Source of the DNA: Tubulanus polymorphus
Lineage: Eukaryota; Nemertea; Palaeonemertea; Tubulaniformes; Tubulanidae
Direction: 5' to 3'
Assembly (NCBI RefSeq): GCF_964204645.1
Contig: NC_134029.1
Location: 12,764,850 to 12,828,849 of the forward strand
Length of the DNA stretch: 64,000 nucleotides
Each line of letters begins with the position of its first letter. Position 1 is the first letter of the stretch. This document shows positions 1 through 8,738 of this stretch, in pieces. Made by a program: the position numbers and the translations under genes. The notes under the pieces are model-generated. The model was not told where the DNA came from and made no database searches. It saw only the letters and a list, made by a program, of their open reading frames with translations.

Positions 1-60
1 ATACTATTCTTATTAGATTTCTTTGACATTTATATTAGAGAAATTTAATAAGAATAGTAT
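1..60. repeat. Short inverted repeat (hairpin) at window edge
   Basis: Bases 1-22 pair with 39-60 with a single mismatch around a 16-nt loop. The surrounding 240 bases are very AT-rich and rich in CTAG. The hairpin lies beyond the 3' end of the HNH gene and may be intergenic structure of a virus-like element that continues left of the window. Confidence 0.6.
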
Positions 61-278
61 TATAAATATTCTTCAAATGATACTAGATAGTTAAAGCTAA
101 AGAATTCTAGTATTGACTACTGATACTAGCTATTTGAATTTAAAGAATTTCTATTCGGATCTATTCAAAATATAAAGTATTCTCTTTTTGAAAAGAAAAT
201 ATTAAAAATATAATAGAATTCGCTAGCTAGTTGAAGTTATTGTTTTTTAAATACTTTTTATTTAAAATCTATTATTCT

Positions 279-941
279 TTAACCACTCATTAAAGACTCA
301 ACGTATTGTTCATTATGTGTTGAATTCCATAATTCAATAAATTTTTTTACTTTTTCCAGTTGATTCAAATATAACTGTAAATCTATTTTATTAGATTTGA
401 TTTGATTTTCTTTCTTTTCTAAAGGTCTTAAATTTTTCCAATTCCAAATAAGTTTTTTATTGTATTCATCATTCATGTTAAATTTAGATATTGGTAACAC
501 GTGATCAATATGGTAATAATCCCCATAATTATCTATATTCATTTTATCATCGAATTGATATATAATCCATGATTTGAGAAATTCATCTGAACAACCCAAT
601 AAATTAGATAATGTTTCTGAATGTGTTTCTTTGTTGAATAATTGTGTTAATCTAGACCGTAAACATTGTTTCAATCTAAAATTAAGATCTGTTTGATATC
701 TTTCTCTCATATATTTTGTCATATAATAATTATAATGTTCTATATTATCTTCTCGATATTGTTTGGTATATAGTTTAATGCAAGTTTTACAGTAATATTG
801 AAAACCATCTTTGCTAGTCTTACGCTTACTAAATTCTGTTAATGATTTATCTAATTCACATTTAGAACACTTTTTGTAATATATGTTTATAACACCAGTG
901 TTATTTGTAATATTGATAATTTGTGGTTGTTCTGGTTCCAT
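279..941 (-). CDS. HNH endonuclease-like protein, virus-like cargo gene
   Basis: An intact 220-codon ORF. Residues about 25-55 form a CxxC...CxxC zinc-binding segment (CSKC ... CKTC), and residues about 140-180 hold an HNH-type core: HIDHVLPISKF, then a WNWKNLRPL stretch and a Lys/Asn-rich end. Such proteins cut DNA and often behave as homing or modification-linked nucleases in large DNA viruses and phages; the role here is inferred. The start at 941 is preceded by ATAATAAATGG, close to the start signal of the Polinton genes to the right. The C-terminus (KKFIELWN...NEQYVE) recurs in the next ORF at 1020-1271. Downstream (216-245) is a GCTAGTTGAA...ATTGTT stretch also found next to the Polinton ATPase, which ties this gene to the same element family. 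Confidence 0.7.
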   Translation of the reverse strand: MEPEQPQIINITNNTGVINIYYKKCSKCELDKSLTEFSKRKTSKDGFQYYCKTCIKLYTKQYREDNIEHYNYYMTKYMRERYQTDLNFRLKQCLRSRLTQLFNKETHSETLSNLLGCSDEFLKSWIIYQFDDKMNIDNYGDYYHIDHVLPISKFNMNDEYNKKLIWNWKNLRPLEKKENQIKSNKIDLQLYLNQLEKVKKFIELWNSTHNEQYVESLMSG

Positions 942-1019
942 TTATTATACGTATTTTTTTACTAAATTGGTTAATAATTTATAATCCTCTTCCATTTCTT
1001 CGACCAACGTTATCCTTTT

Positions 1020-1271
1020 TCATTCCTCGCTGCTTTTGATAAGTTGTTTCGATTCCTTGATATCAAATTCCTCAACGTATTGTTCATTATTTGGATCATT
1101 ATTCCATAATTCAATAAATTTCTTTCCCTTTGTTAACTGTTCTGAATATAACTGTAAATATTCTAGTTTCAATTTATTCTCTAAATGTGTTCTAGTTTTA
1201 TTGTGTCTTGCGTTTTGGGATTTATCTATATCGATATTACATGTTGGGCAGTAGTACTTATTTGTTTCCAT
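1020..1271 (-). CDS. Small C2H2 zinc-finger protein sharing modules with neighbours
   Basis: An intact 83-codon ORF. The N-terminus has a C2H2-like finger (YYCPTC...DKSQNARHNKTRTH) nearly the same in spacing as the finger at the N-terminus of the Polinton polymerase gene (26319 end) and a finger in the plus-strand gene at 16375. The C-terminal half repeats the KKFIELWN...NEQYVE motif of the HNH-like protein at 279-941. It therefore looks like a chimera of two modules used in this element family. DNA binding is inferred; no enzymatic motif is visible. It lies 80 bases from a large foldback beginning at 1352. Confidence 0.55.
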   Translation of the reverse strand: METNKYYCPTCNIDIDKSQNARHNKTRTHLENKLKLEYLQLYSEQLTKGKKFIELWNNDPNNEQYVEEFDIKESKQLIKSSEE

Positions 1272-1351
1272 TTTAATACTATATTTTTTATTAAAATTGA
1301 TTTTAGAAGTTCAATGATTTAAATGTTATTCATATATATGAATATTTTAAG

Positions 1352-1619
1352 AGTAATAGGGGTAATAGGCTTTCGGGTTAAAGGTTGAACGGGCGGGTGA
1401 GTAAAAAATGAAAAACATAAAAATAATAACAATTTCTACTTGAATTAGGAGTGAAACTCATAAAAATGAAAAATAAATTCGAGCGTGTGAGAATTTATTT
1501 TTCATTTTTATGAGTTTCGCGAGTAATTCAAGTAGAAATTGTTATTATTTTTATGTTTTTCATTTTTTACGAGCTCGACCGTTCGACCTTTGATCTGAAA
1601 GCCTATTACCCCTATTACT
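1352..1619. repeat. Long foldback (129-bp arms, 10-nt loop) built on Polinton-terminus sequence
   Basis: Arms 1352-1480 and 1491-1619 are near-perfect reverse complements; the inner 28 bases of each arm match exactly. Both outer ends read inward as AGTAATAGGGGTAATAGGC. The right arm continues TTTCAGATCAAAGGTCGAA, which matches the 88-bp terminal repeat of the Polinton at 5228-26403 (TTTCAGATCAGAGGTCGAA). It is best read as a foldback MITE descended from a Polinton terminus. No clear target duplication was seen. Confidence 0.75.
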
Positions 1620-1631
1620 GCTAGTGTAATA

Positions 1632-1826
1632 GGGAATACTCAACTGTGATTGGATAGAGTAATACTCAACTGTGATTGGATAGATTAATAGTAAAATACT
1701 CAACTGTGATTGGCTGGAAATACTCAACTGTGATTGGATAGAGTAATAGGGAATATTCAACTGTGATTGGCTGGAGATACTCAACTGTGATTGGCTAGAG
1801 TAATACTCAACTGTGATTGGCTAATG
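1632..1826. repeat. Tandem repeat, about 26 bp x 7
   Basis: Seven imperfect copies of a unit containing CTCAACTGTGATTGG, separated by ATAGAGTAAT- or CTGGA-type linkers, lie directly between the two foldbacks. An ORF running through it on the minus strand is only the repeat read as protein. Confidence 0.8.
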
Positions 1827-1918
1827 TAGTTTTCTAGATGGATGGTTCTAGAATCAACATGTAATACGCAATACTCAACGTGTTGAGGCTTGTAAATTAT
1901 GAGACTTGTGATTAGATA

Positions 1919-2109
1919 GAGTAATAGGGGTTTAGTTGTTTCATATCAAAGGTTGAGAGGTTGATAAATTTTCCAAATGTGAAAATAACAATAATTTCTA
2001 CTTGAATTAGGATTGTACGCGACTAATTCAAGTAGAAATTATTGTTATTTTCACATTTGGAAAATTTCTCGACCTCTCTTTGGTATGAAACAACTAAACC
2101 CCTATTACT
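1919..2109. repeat. Second foldback (about 88-bp arms, 14-nt loop)
   Basis: Arms about 1919-2009 and 2024-2109 are near-perfect reverse complements. Outer ends read AGTAATAGGGGTTTAG inward. The inner part (AATTTCTACTTGAATTA) is shared with the foldback at 1352-1619, so the two are related. Together with the tandem repeat they make one 758-bp composite block. Confidence 0.75.
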
Positions 2110-2566
2110 TGCAGTGGTGAAAAAAAGTGGAAGTAAACAAAAATCTCAGCTTGCCTACATGAGCCCGGACAATTTCATGAGAACGATTGCTCTATCCTTA
2201 ACATTAAAAAATAAAGACAAACGCAGAAAGTTAAGTGTAGTATCTGTATTGGAAAATCAGTGAACAGAACAGTGAACAACAGTATATAAAAAATGGCAAA
2301 TTGTTCTTCAATTTTTTTTTGTAGTAACACAATACAATTTTGATAGTAGTTTTCTTATTTCAGTCAGTAGTAGGCAAAATCAAACATTCTAGTGATAGTA
2401 GCAAATCATTGATTCTCAGTAGCAGCCGAAACGACCAGATAATACCAAGAAAAACACGAAATAATGATAAAATTCTGTTCGTATTTATTAAAAAATTGAT
2501 TGTTAAACTCTCCTTCACAAAGAAATATACACACATTAGATTTACGCATTATTGCTATCATTGCTA
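2110..2566. other. Non-coding host-like DNA
   Basis: No gene, RNA or clear repeat was recognised. Short ORFs here have no recognisable protein features. Confidence 0.5.
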
Positions 2567-3069
2567 TCAAAAAATACCTACATTTTTTAACATCTTTTTA
2601 AAGAGTCGTGTAGCATGATCTGATACTGCAAAAGCTATGTTGTGTTCGACCAAAAAATTAATAAACATCACCTCCGCCCTTAGGGTTACCAATTCGTCTG
2701 CTGTTGGAGTATTTGATGTGAAATAGCGAGTGATTTTAGACGCTTTTGCCTTAGCTTCGTTACTTTTGCTTTCTTCACAATGTTTCCCGACATCTGTCAA
2801 CCCACCGTGTGTCACAAGAAAATCAAGGTTACAGACAGTACACAGTGCATATTTGATATTTGAGATGGAACAATGCACGGATACTTGGACGTATATTCTG
2901 CTCTGAATTTTTGATTGGCGACACGGGTTTTTTTTCTGTTGTTCGTTACTAGTCCCTTGTTTGGATTTTCTTCCTCGCAGTTACTTCACCTTCTTCCGAT
3001 TCGCTTTCATCATCATCGGAATTCGATTCGTTTGCCGAAAAATCCAAATCAGACAACGATGCTGCCATG
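2567..3069 (-). pseudogene. hAT-type transposase / ZMYM-like N-terminal fragment, frameshifted
   Basis: An acidic N-terminus begins at ATG 3069, is broken by frameshifts and a TAG near 2940, and then continues as a segment with CTVCNLDFLVTHGG followed by a histidine-containing linker and a block around FLVEHNIAFAVSDHATRLF. This order (BED/TTF-like zinc finger with a C-x2-C and HGG signature, then an AEVM...FLVEHN block) is what I associate with hAT-derived uncharacterised proteins of marine invertebrates. Only the N-terminal quarter remains; no catalytic region is present. A hAT-like terminus lies at 3428-3439, consistent with a truncated transposon. Confidence 0.55.
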
Positions 3070-3197
3070 TTAACAGGTGAACACTAAATCCAACCGCCGA
3101 CTATCACATTTCATGATCGCTTATTGATAACTGCGCATGCGGACAAACCAAAGACTACCGTTCTGTGGATAGGATTTAACAATGACAAAATTGATGT

Positions 3198-3345
3198 GAG
3201 CGTATTCAATTGGCATTCTAACGGAACCCCGGAGTGAAATAAATTTGAGCGTATTCGATTGGCATTCTAACGGAACACCGGAGTGAAATTGATTATGGGC
3301 GTATTCGATTGACTCTTCGGCGGAGTACCGGAGTGAGACCGACGC
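3198..3345. repeat. Tandem repeat, about 50 bp x 3
   Basis: Three degenerate units each contain GAGCGTATTCRATTGG...CGGAGTGA. They lie between the hAT-like N-terminal fragment and the hAT-like terminus at 3428-3439, a common place for subterminal repeats of a DNA transposon. Confidence 0.6.
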
Positions 3346-3427
3346 TCGAGCGTAGTTTTTTCACCACTCCCGTAGCACCGGAGTTCTACTGGTTTTATCG
3401 TAGCAAACTCCGCCGAAATCGGAGACA

Positions 3428-3439
3428 TTGGCAGCCCTG
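3428..3439 (-). repeat. hAT-like terminal inverted repeat end
   Basis: Read on the minus strand this is CAGGGCTGCCAA, a typical hAT terminus. The partner end was not found to the left in 2110-2566, so the transposon appears truncated. The stretch 3440-3717 that follows is AT-rich and has no recognised feature. Confidence 0.5.
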
Positions 3440-3717
3440 TATAATCCCTCTTTTTTAATCCGTTCCATGTTTATTTGTTTGGCAGTAGCTATAATAAGAA
3501 AATATACACTGAATGCATAAAATCATCAAAAATGTAAATTAGATGTCTGATCATTTCACTGTAATGTAGACGTTTATTGTAGATGCTGCTGGAATCTTAT
3601 AACTATTATTATTAATCTAAATTGCAATTGACAATAAATAATCAAAACTTTATTATTAACATCAAATTAGATATCATTATCACAAATTGTTTTGAAGGGT
3701 TAAACTGATAACTGTAC

Positions 3718-3806
3718 CTGTCACTGCATGTAAAAGACCAGCTTTTTGTTCCTGTCCATCATCCACCACCTTGATCATTGACCTCAGGCTAACATTGGCA
3801 ATGAAG
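3718..3806 (-). other. Possible exon next to the duplicated exons
   Basis: On the minus strand an 89-bp stretch lies between an acceptor-like CTGACAG and a donor GTACAGTT. It is open in one frame (ATCAAGGTGGTGGATGATGG region), but that frame does not agree with the phase delivered by the upstream 105-bp exons, where a TGA would follow. It could be an alternative exon, a terminal exon or chance. Confidence 0.3.
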
Positions 3807-4004
3807 CTGTCAGACACTATAAAAGAGATAAATTTACATTTATAAATAAGTGAATGCAAAGACAGAAATAAATGCTTGATTAACTATCTACTAGTGTCTC
3901 AAATGGAAAAAGATTAGTTGGGATACAGTGATTTACAATTCTTTTGGAAGTAAAAGATCGACACTTTCCGGCCCCGAAACGCATCTCCGGCGATTGGTTC
4001 TTAC

Positions 4005-4109
4005 CAGAAAAAGTCGGTGTAATATCTGGTGGTGCTGCGTCGCCAAACTCAACAGGAGGTGGGAATATATCGCCATCATTGCTCTCTACTGCTTGAGGAA
4101 CATTGTCAC
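4005..4109 (-). CDS. Putative host exon, 105 bp (second of a tandem duplicated pair)
   Basis: On the minus strand the stretch is bounded by an acceptor (TTTCAG) and a donor (GTAAGA) and encodes 34 codons plus split ends, containing AVESNDGDIFPPPVEFGDAA. It is almost identical to 4466-4570. The length is a multiple of three with equal phase at both ends, so either copy could be skipped without a frame change. The protein is acidic and proline-rich; family not recognised. Confidence 0.55.
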
Positions 4110-4465
4110 CTGAAATTGGAAAAAATGAATGGACTTATAGATGAAGCTGTCAGACACTATAAAGGAGATAAATTTACATTTACAAATAAGTGCATGCCAA
4201 GACAGAAATAAATGCTCAATTAACTATCTACTAGTGTTTCAAATGGAAAAAATTAGTTGGGATACAGCGATTTACAATTCTTTTGGAAGTAAAAGATCGA
4301 CACTTTTCGTCTATATATTATGGGTTCGAATCCATGTGTCATTAGTTGATCTCTCTGATAACCTTACCTCTGATAAAATTAAGTAACGATTTCAGCTTAT
4401 GATGCCCAGAGATATAATAGTGGGATAAGAGATTTTGGGAGTTTATAGCTGTTTATGGTACTTAC

Positions 4466-4570
4466 CAGAAAAAGTTGGTGAAATATCTGGTGGTGCTGCG
4501 TCGCCAAACTCAACAGGAGGTGGGAATATATCGCCATCATTGCTCTCTACTGCTTGAGGAACATTGTCAC
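4466..4570 (-). CDS. Putative host exon, 105 bp (first of a tandem duplicated pair)
   Basis: Minus-strand acceptor CATTTCAG, donor GTAAGTACC, both good consensus matches. The reading frame is open through the exon with phase 1 at both borders, and the predicted peptide matches that of 4005-4109 with very few changes. This indicates a real gene with a tandem exon duplication; its other exons may lie elsewhere on the minus strand. The neighbouring Polinton inserted only about 650 bases upstream of this exon. Confidence 0.6.
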
Positions 4571-4923
4571 CTGAAATGGGAAAAAATAAATTGACTTACA
4601 GATTAGCTTTAATCAAAAAGCATACAAAATGGCAATAAAAATAATGGACTTTTTCTAACATTAAAACGATATTTATTAACATATAGAATTCCCCTCCCCG
4701 GTAAGTTTTAACCCAAATTGTTAAGTAGTTGGTAAAAAATCCTCCAGAAAACTTATTAAATTTTTGATTGAGCGTAGACCTAGTTTATTATGAGATATGG
4801 GTAAACGATTCAAAGTGACACTGATCAAGTAGTTAGTTAGAGACATAATGTAGTTATAAAATCTATTATATAAAAAACTACATTTTTCATGATACAATAC
4901 AAGAAATAATGGGTATACTAACG

Positions 4924-5053
4924 ACTTGCGAGTATACGTCCCCTGTGGTCACTGAACCGAAATTAATTAAACAAAAATTAAACTGAACTGAATTCAATTT
5001 ACATGTAAGTCATAGTTAAATTGTTAAACAACAGGGGATGTATACTCGCAAGT
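4924..5053. repeat. MITE, 130 bp, with about 22-bp terminal inverted repeats
   Basis: Begins ACTTGCGAGTATACGTCCCC and ends with its reverse complement (one or two differences). The interior is AT-rich and has no ORF. The rest of 4601-5221 has nothing else recognisable. Confidence 0.7.
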
Positions 5054-5221
5054 AATTATGCACTGATACATCGTTGTGGGCTTCGTCTCGTAAAAACATG
5101 GGGGCGTATACGGTTATAGATAAAAGCCCCTGGGTAAAATCCCCAAATATTCCAAGTAGGTAAAAGTCCCCACTTAGTGATTTTCAAGAACATTGAAGCA
5201 CGATGTTTCTCTAATTTTATT

Positions 5222-5227
5222 CATTTG
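5222..5227. repeat. Target site duplication, left copy (CATTTG)
   Basis: This hexamer immediately precedes the left terminal repeat; the identical hexamer follows the right one at 26404-26409. Six-base duplications are characteristic of Polinton integration by a retroviral-type integrase. Confidence 0.85.
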
Positions 5228-5315
5228 ATTAATTGGAAAAGTAGGCTTTCAGATCAGAGGTCGAAGGTCGAGACACCACTCATCACCACATGTAATTTTT
5301 TCCCCTAATAAATGG
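5228..5315 (+). repeat. Left terminal inverted repeat, 88 bp
   Basis: It matches the reverse complement of 26316-26403 with about four differences. It contains TAGGCTTTCAGATCAGAGG, a T-rich promoter-like tract, and ends at the start codon of the first gene (ATGGG), so the promoters of both outermost genes lie inside the repeats. Confidence 0.9.
5293..5314 (+). promoter_or_regulatory. Pox-late-like start signal of left terminal gene
   Basis: TAATTTTTT, spacer CCCC, then TAATAAATG overlapping the start codon at 5312. This is one example of the signal found before most genes of the element. Confidence 0.6.
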
Positions 5316-5638
5316 GAGATAGAAAAGCATTCTTAGCAACAATAAATAACAGAATAAAACCAGCAAAAAAACAATTTGAAATAAAAAAGTTAGCTGATGT
5401 TACAAAAGAAATTGAACATAAAATATTGAAATTAGAAAAGATAAAAACTGAATATGGAGAGAACGTATCAGCTAATTTAAGCTACTGTAATGTTAGTACA
5501 TCGCGAGAATTTAAAGTATTTTTACCTGATAAATGGGTTTCATTGATTACAGAGGAATTAAAAGATTTAGAAGGATTTAAAATAATCTATCATGGAAAAA
5601 ATGAAGATGGCCATCATGATTTAGAAATTGTTGATTGA
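5312..5638 (+). CDS. Left-terminal small protein, unknown function
   Basis: An intact 108-codon ORF, the only plus-strand gene in the left half. It is lysine-rich and predicted mostly helical in the first 50 residues (KKLADVTKEIEHKILKLEKI), with a compact C-terminus. I do not recognise the family. Its first codons are repeated at the solo terminus 28845-28988, where they are decayed, so the gene is a regular left-end gene of this element family. The start is fixed by the promoter-like signal and by the end of the terminal repeat. Confidence 0.65.
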   Translation: MGDRKAFLATINNRIKPAKKQFEIKKLADVTKEIEHKILKLEKIKTEYGENVSANLSYCNVSTSREFKVFLPDKWVSLITEELKDLEGFKIIYHGKNEDGHHDLEIVD

Positions 5639-5799
5639 ATTTGAAAAAAATAAATTAATAAAAATAATGAATATCTAGAATCTGAAATGACTTATCTGGA
5701 CAATTTAATTGCTCCGCATAGATAGACAAAGGTTGTGAGATATTCAATTAATATTCAATTAATTAAACAAATTATTTTTTTTGCTTTTTTTCTAAAATT

Positions 5800-6168
5800 T
5801 TAATCCATTTTTTTTATTGTCAATTTTGGAATTTCAGAAGTATTTTCATTTTTGATAGCAGTTGTTTCAGAATTATAAATATCATGAATTTTATTTGATT
5901 TCTTATACCAATTACACCCAATCAAAATGAATACAATTACAAATCCAACTGTAAAATATAGACATTTATCAAATATTCTATCATTAGAAGGAGTAGAAAT
6001 AACAATATTTTCACTATTTTTATTAACATTTTTATTACTTATTTTTTCTTTTACAGCTTTTTTATATTCTTGTGATTTAATTCCTAATTGCCGAGACCAT
6101 TCAATTTGTTTCTGTGATCTCGGTTTTTTCTTCACAGTTAATTCCTTCACTTCATCCACCTCGCTCAT
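5800..6168 (-). CDS. Small basic protein with one membrane segment
   Basis: An intact 122-codon ORF. The N-terminal 60 residues are highly basic (KKKPRSQKQIEWSRQLG), followed by one hydrophobic segment (about residues 73-92, CLYFTVGFVIVFILIGC) and a polar tail. The layout (basic head, one membrane span) resembles small virion-membrane or DNA-associated proteins of metazoan Polintons, but I cannot assign a function. The gene overlaps the next one upstream by 17 bases. The start is preceded by TATAATAAATGAG. Confidence 0.6.
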   Translation of the reverse strand: MSEVDEVKELTVKKKPRSQKQIEWSRQLGIKSQEYKKAVKEKISNKNVNKNSENIVISTPSNDRIFDKCLYFTVGFVIVFILIGCNWYKKSNKIHDIYNSETTAIKNENTSEIPKLTIKKMD

Positions 6169-6697
6169 TTATTATAGAAATATTTTTACTTTCAATATTT
6201 GAAAATGTTATAACCCCAGTTGATAATAATGTCATAAATTGAAATGATAAATATCCAATCCATTTATTTAATTCAGTCATAACTAAATAATCATTTTTTA
6301 AATCGGAATATAATCTATTTTCATCTTCAATTGGTAGTATATAATTACATAATTTACTATAACCTTTTACTACATTTTCTGATGTCGCGTCATTAATTCT
6401 AGCTGTTCTCGCGGCTTCATAAATCTTAAATAATCTAATAATTTCATCTGATTTCATTGTATCTAATTCATTATAAGTTAAATTTTTACCGACAAAATTT
6501 TTACATTTTCCAGATGCTATTTATATTTCCAATTGATGTTTACAATAAAGATAATATTCATAATTATTATTTGTTGTAACATTATTTAAAGCACCATCAT
6601 CTGGAATTAATTTGTTTTCTGTTATTCCTAAATCATCTAAAGTTTTTTCAATTGGAACATCACCATTTTTAGATTTTATTTTCTTTTCACCTACCAT
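6152..6697 (-). pseudogene. Conserved small Polinton protein, unknown function, one premature stop
   Basis: The frame is open from ATG 6697 to 6152 (181 codons) except for one in-frame TAA at 6521-6523. The start at 6697 is favoured over the internal Met at 6457 because it carries the common start signal (TATATAAATGG). The C-terminal part is helical with a hydrophobic stretch (WIGYLSFQFMTLLSTGVITF). Family not recognised. A CTAG-rich repeat block lies directly upstream. Confidence 0.55.
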
Positions 6698-6716
6698 TTA
6701 TATAACAAATAAATTA
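6695..6716 (-). promoter_or_regulatory. Pox-late-like start signal
   Basis: TAATTTATTT, spacer, TATATAAATGG before ATG 6697. It favours this start although a stop codon follows later in the frame. Confidence 0.5.
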
Positions 6717-6727
6717 GTTGTGTTGTT

Positions 6728-7001
6728 ACAACTAGAATTCAACTAGAACGTAACTAGAATTCAACTAGATTAACAAGCTAGTTGAAATATTGTTGTTTTT
6801 GTTTATTTCTAGTTAAATCTAGTTGATTTTGGTTTCAACTACTAACAACTAGAATTCAACTAGAATGTAACTAGAATTAAACTAGATTAACAAGCTAGTT
6901 AAAATATTGTTAAATCTAGTTGATTTTTGTTCCAACTACTAACAACTAGAATTCAACTAGAATGTAACTAGAATTCAACTAGATTAACAAGCTAGTTGAA
7001 T
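6728..7001. repeat. CTAG-rich direct repeats (three units)
   Basis: Three units begin near 6728, 6844 and 6940, each with ACTAGAATTCAACTAGAA and ending CAAGCTAGTT. Each unit holds several short palindromes (CTAG, GAATTC). They fill the gap between the ATPase stop codon and the next gene. A similar GCTAGTTGAA stretch occurs at 216-245 near the HNH-like gene. Confidence 0.75.
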
Positions 7002-7574
7002 TTAAATAAATTCATATTTAAATGGGTGTTGTAATCTAAATAGTAATTTTGATCTTTTAATATTTTTCAACCTATCCATATATTCATTATGTAAATCATG
7101 CGGAATAATATCATTTTCCTCAAGCGCATTTTTCATAGATTTTCTATCTTTATTGTAGAATAAAACTAAAAATCTAATGTTTTCTCTAAAATCTTTAACA
7201 ATTGAATTATATTTTTGATTTAAAACCCATGTTGTTATCCCGAAATGTCTACCAGAAAAAGCTAAATAACATAACTCACTTTCTCTAACTTTTGAATCAT
7301 GTAGATTAGCACAATCATCTATAATGAATAATGTATTTGATCCTTTATAAATATCAATTGCTATTTTAATACAATTATCTAAATTTTCTTTTACTGTTTT
7401 AGGATCTAATATAATAAATTTATTATTCCTAGTAATATTTCTATCATAAGTTTGATTAAATTCATATGTTGGACAAAATAATACTATATTATCAAAATAG
7501 TTTTCATAAACAGTTTCTAATAAATTTAATATAAAATAAGTTTTTCCACAATTTGTTACACCAGAAATTAACAT
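7002..7574 (-). CDS. FtsK/HerA-superfamily (A32-like) DNA packaging ATPase
   Basis: 190 codons from the first ATG. Walker A is GVTNCGKT at residues 5-12, Walker B is LFIIDDCAN near residue 102, and a sensor-like segment follows (FSGRHFGITTWVLNQKY). In Polintons and many dsDNA viruses this enzyme uses ATP to pump the genome into the capsid. The frame stays open a further 36 bases upstream of ATG 7574 (residues ending FEPHN) without another ATG, so the start is uncertain and the N-terminus may have been lost. It overlaps the end of the integrase gene region and shows no separate start signal, unlike its neighbours. Confidence 0.85.
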   Translation of the reverse strand: MLISGVTNCGKTYFILNLLETVYENYFDNIVLFCPTYEFNQTYDRNITRNNKFIILDPKTVKENLDNCIKIAIDIYKGSNTLFIIDDCANLHDSKVRESELCYLAFSGRHFGITTWVLNQKYNSIVKDFRENIRFLVLFYNKDRKSMKNALEENDIIPHDLHNEYMDRLKNIKRSKLLFRLQHPFKYEFI

Positions 7575-7610
7575 ATTATGAGGCTCAAATATGAATAATT
7601 CCTTATTAAT

Positions 7611-8738
7611 TTATATATTTTTAATTTTACTTGATAATATCCATTCATTGAATTTATCTGGCCTTCCAACCCATTTTACTAAAGAATATTTTTTTCTTTT
7701 AATAGTTTTTTTTAAAATACTTTTTCGATTTTATATTCTTGTTCTAGATTTTCAGTAGTTAAACTTAATTCTTCTTCGTAAAAGTAGCCATCAACTTCTT
7801 CACCATCTAAATCTTCTAATTTATAAACATATGGTTTTGTTGTTATTACCTTTTTTATTTTATATATTTCCCTAGTAAAATTTCGATCGTATCCTTTGTC
7901 AAATATCTTTTTATACTTAGAAATTCTAACATTTTGACCAACTTTAAATTTAGGTTCACCAAAATCATCTACAAGAAATGCTCCATATAAATTATTCCAA
8001 ACAATTTCAGCATTTTCAGGTTTTCTAGCATCAATAGGTTTCATTCCAATAGAAGAATGATAAGAATTATTATATCCTTCTATCAATTTTGGTAAAACAT
8101 CAATCCATTTAAAAGTATTATTTGCTGTAAAATATTTCCACATTCTTGTTCTTAATGTTCTATTAAATCGTTCAACAACTGCTGCTTTTTTATCTGATTT
8201 TGTTGAAAAATATTAAATATTATGATTGTCTAAGAGTTCATGAACAAGTGAATTATCAAATTCTTTTCCATCATCAAATTGTATTTTTTCTGGTTTTAGT
8301 TTATCATCCGAAAGAAATTTTCTTAAAACATTTGATGTTTGTACAGCATCTTTTCTTTAAAGTGGGAAACTCCATATATAACGACTACAAATATCAATTA
8401 TATTCAATAACCACCAATAATCATCATTATCTTTCTTAACATTTTTCATATCAATTAAATCTCCTTGCCACTGTTGATCTACATAACTTACCATAGTTTT
8501 ACGTAGTTTTATATTTTCTAACAATTTTTTTATGTGTTGTGTATGTTGGTTGTTCTAACATAAATTCATTTATATCTTTATATTTAACTAAATTGTGTGG
8601 GATTATCTTATCTAATTTATCTTGTTTTACTTTACGCCATATATTTTTGGTAGAAGAATAAGCAACCGAACTCTCAGGGTTGTAATATAAATTTCTTAAA
8701 TATTTTTCTTTAGTATTAGGAGTTTTTTTACCTCCCAT
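7611..8738 (-). pseudogene. Polinton integrase (retroviral DDE type, chromodomain-like C-terminus), broken
   Basis: The integrase inserts element DNA into the host genome and makes the 6-bp duplication. The N-terminal domain (8499-8738) has the family block NLYYNPESSVAYSS and ends THKKIVRKYKT. The core follows in a shifted frame: first Asp in QWQGDLIDM, second Asp in QFDDGKEF, Glu in VERFNRTLR. The C-terminal part (7712-8143) carries an SH3-like block, and a further frame holds a chromodomain-like end (VKWVGRPDKFNEWI) to the stop at 7611. Damage: one-base frameshift near 8500, TAA at 8357-8359, TAA at 8213-8215, and a frameshift in an A-run near 7710. The catalytic triad is preserved but the gene is inactive. 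Confidence 0.88.

Larger units (their letters stand above)
3804..4600. repeat. Exon-intron block duplication
   Basis: Two direct copies of the intron part (3804-3965 and 4143-4306) and of the exon part (3998-4137 and 4461-4600) alternate, so one block of about 0.4 kb was tandemly duplicated and then diverged slightly. Confidence 0.7.

Noticed and set aside
1632-1826. CRISPR-like array.
   Set aside because: Units are directly adjacent with short degenerate linkers, no unique spacers, and the DNA is eukaryotic.
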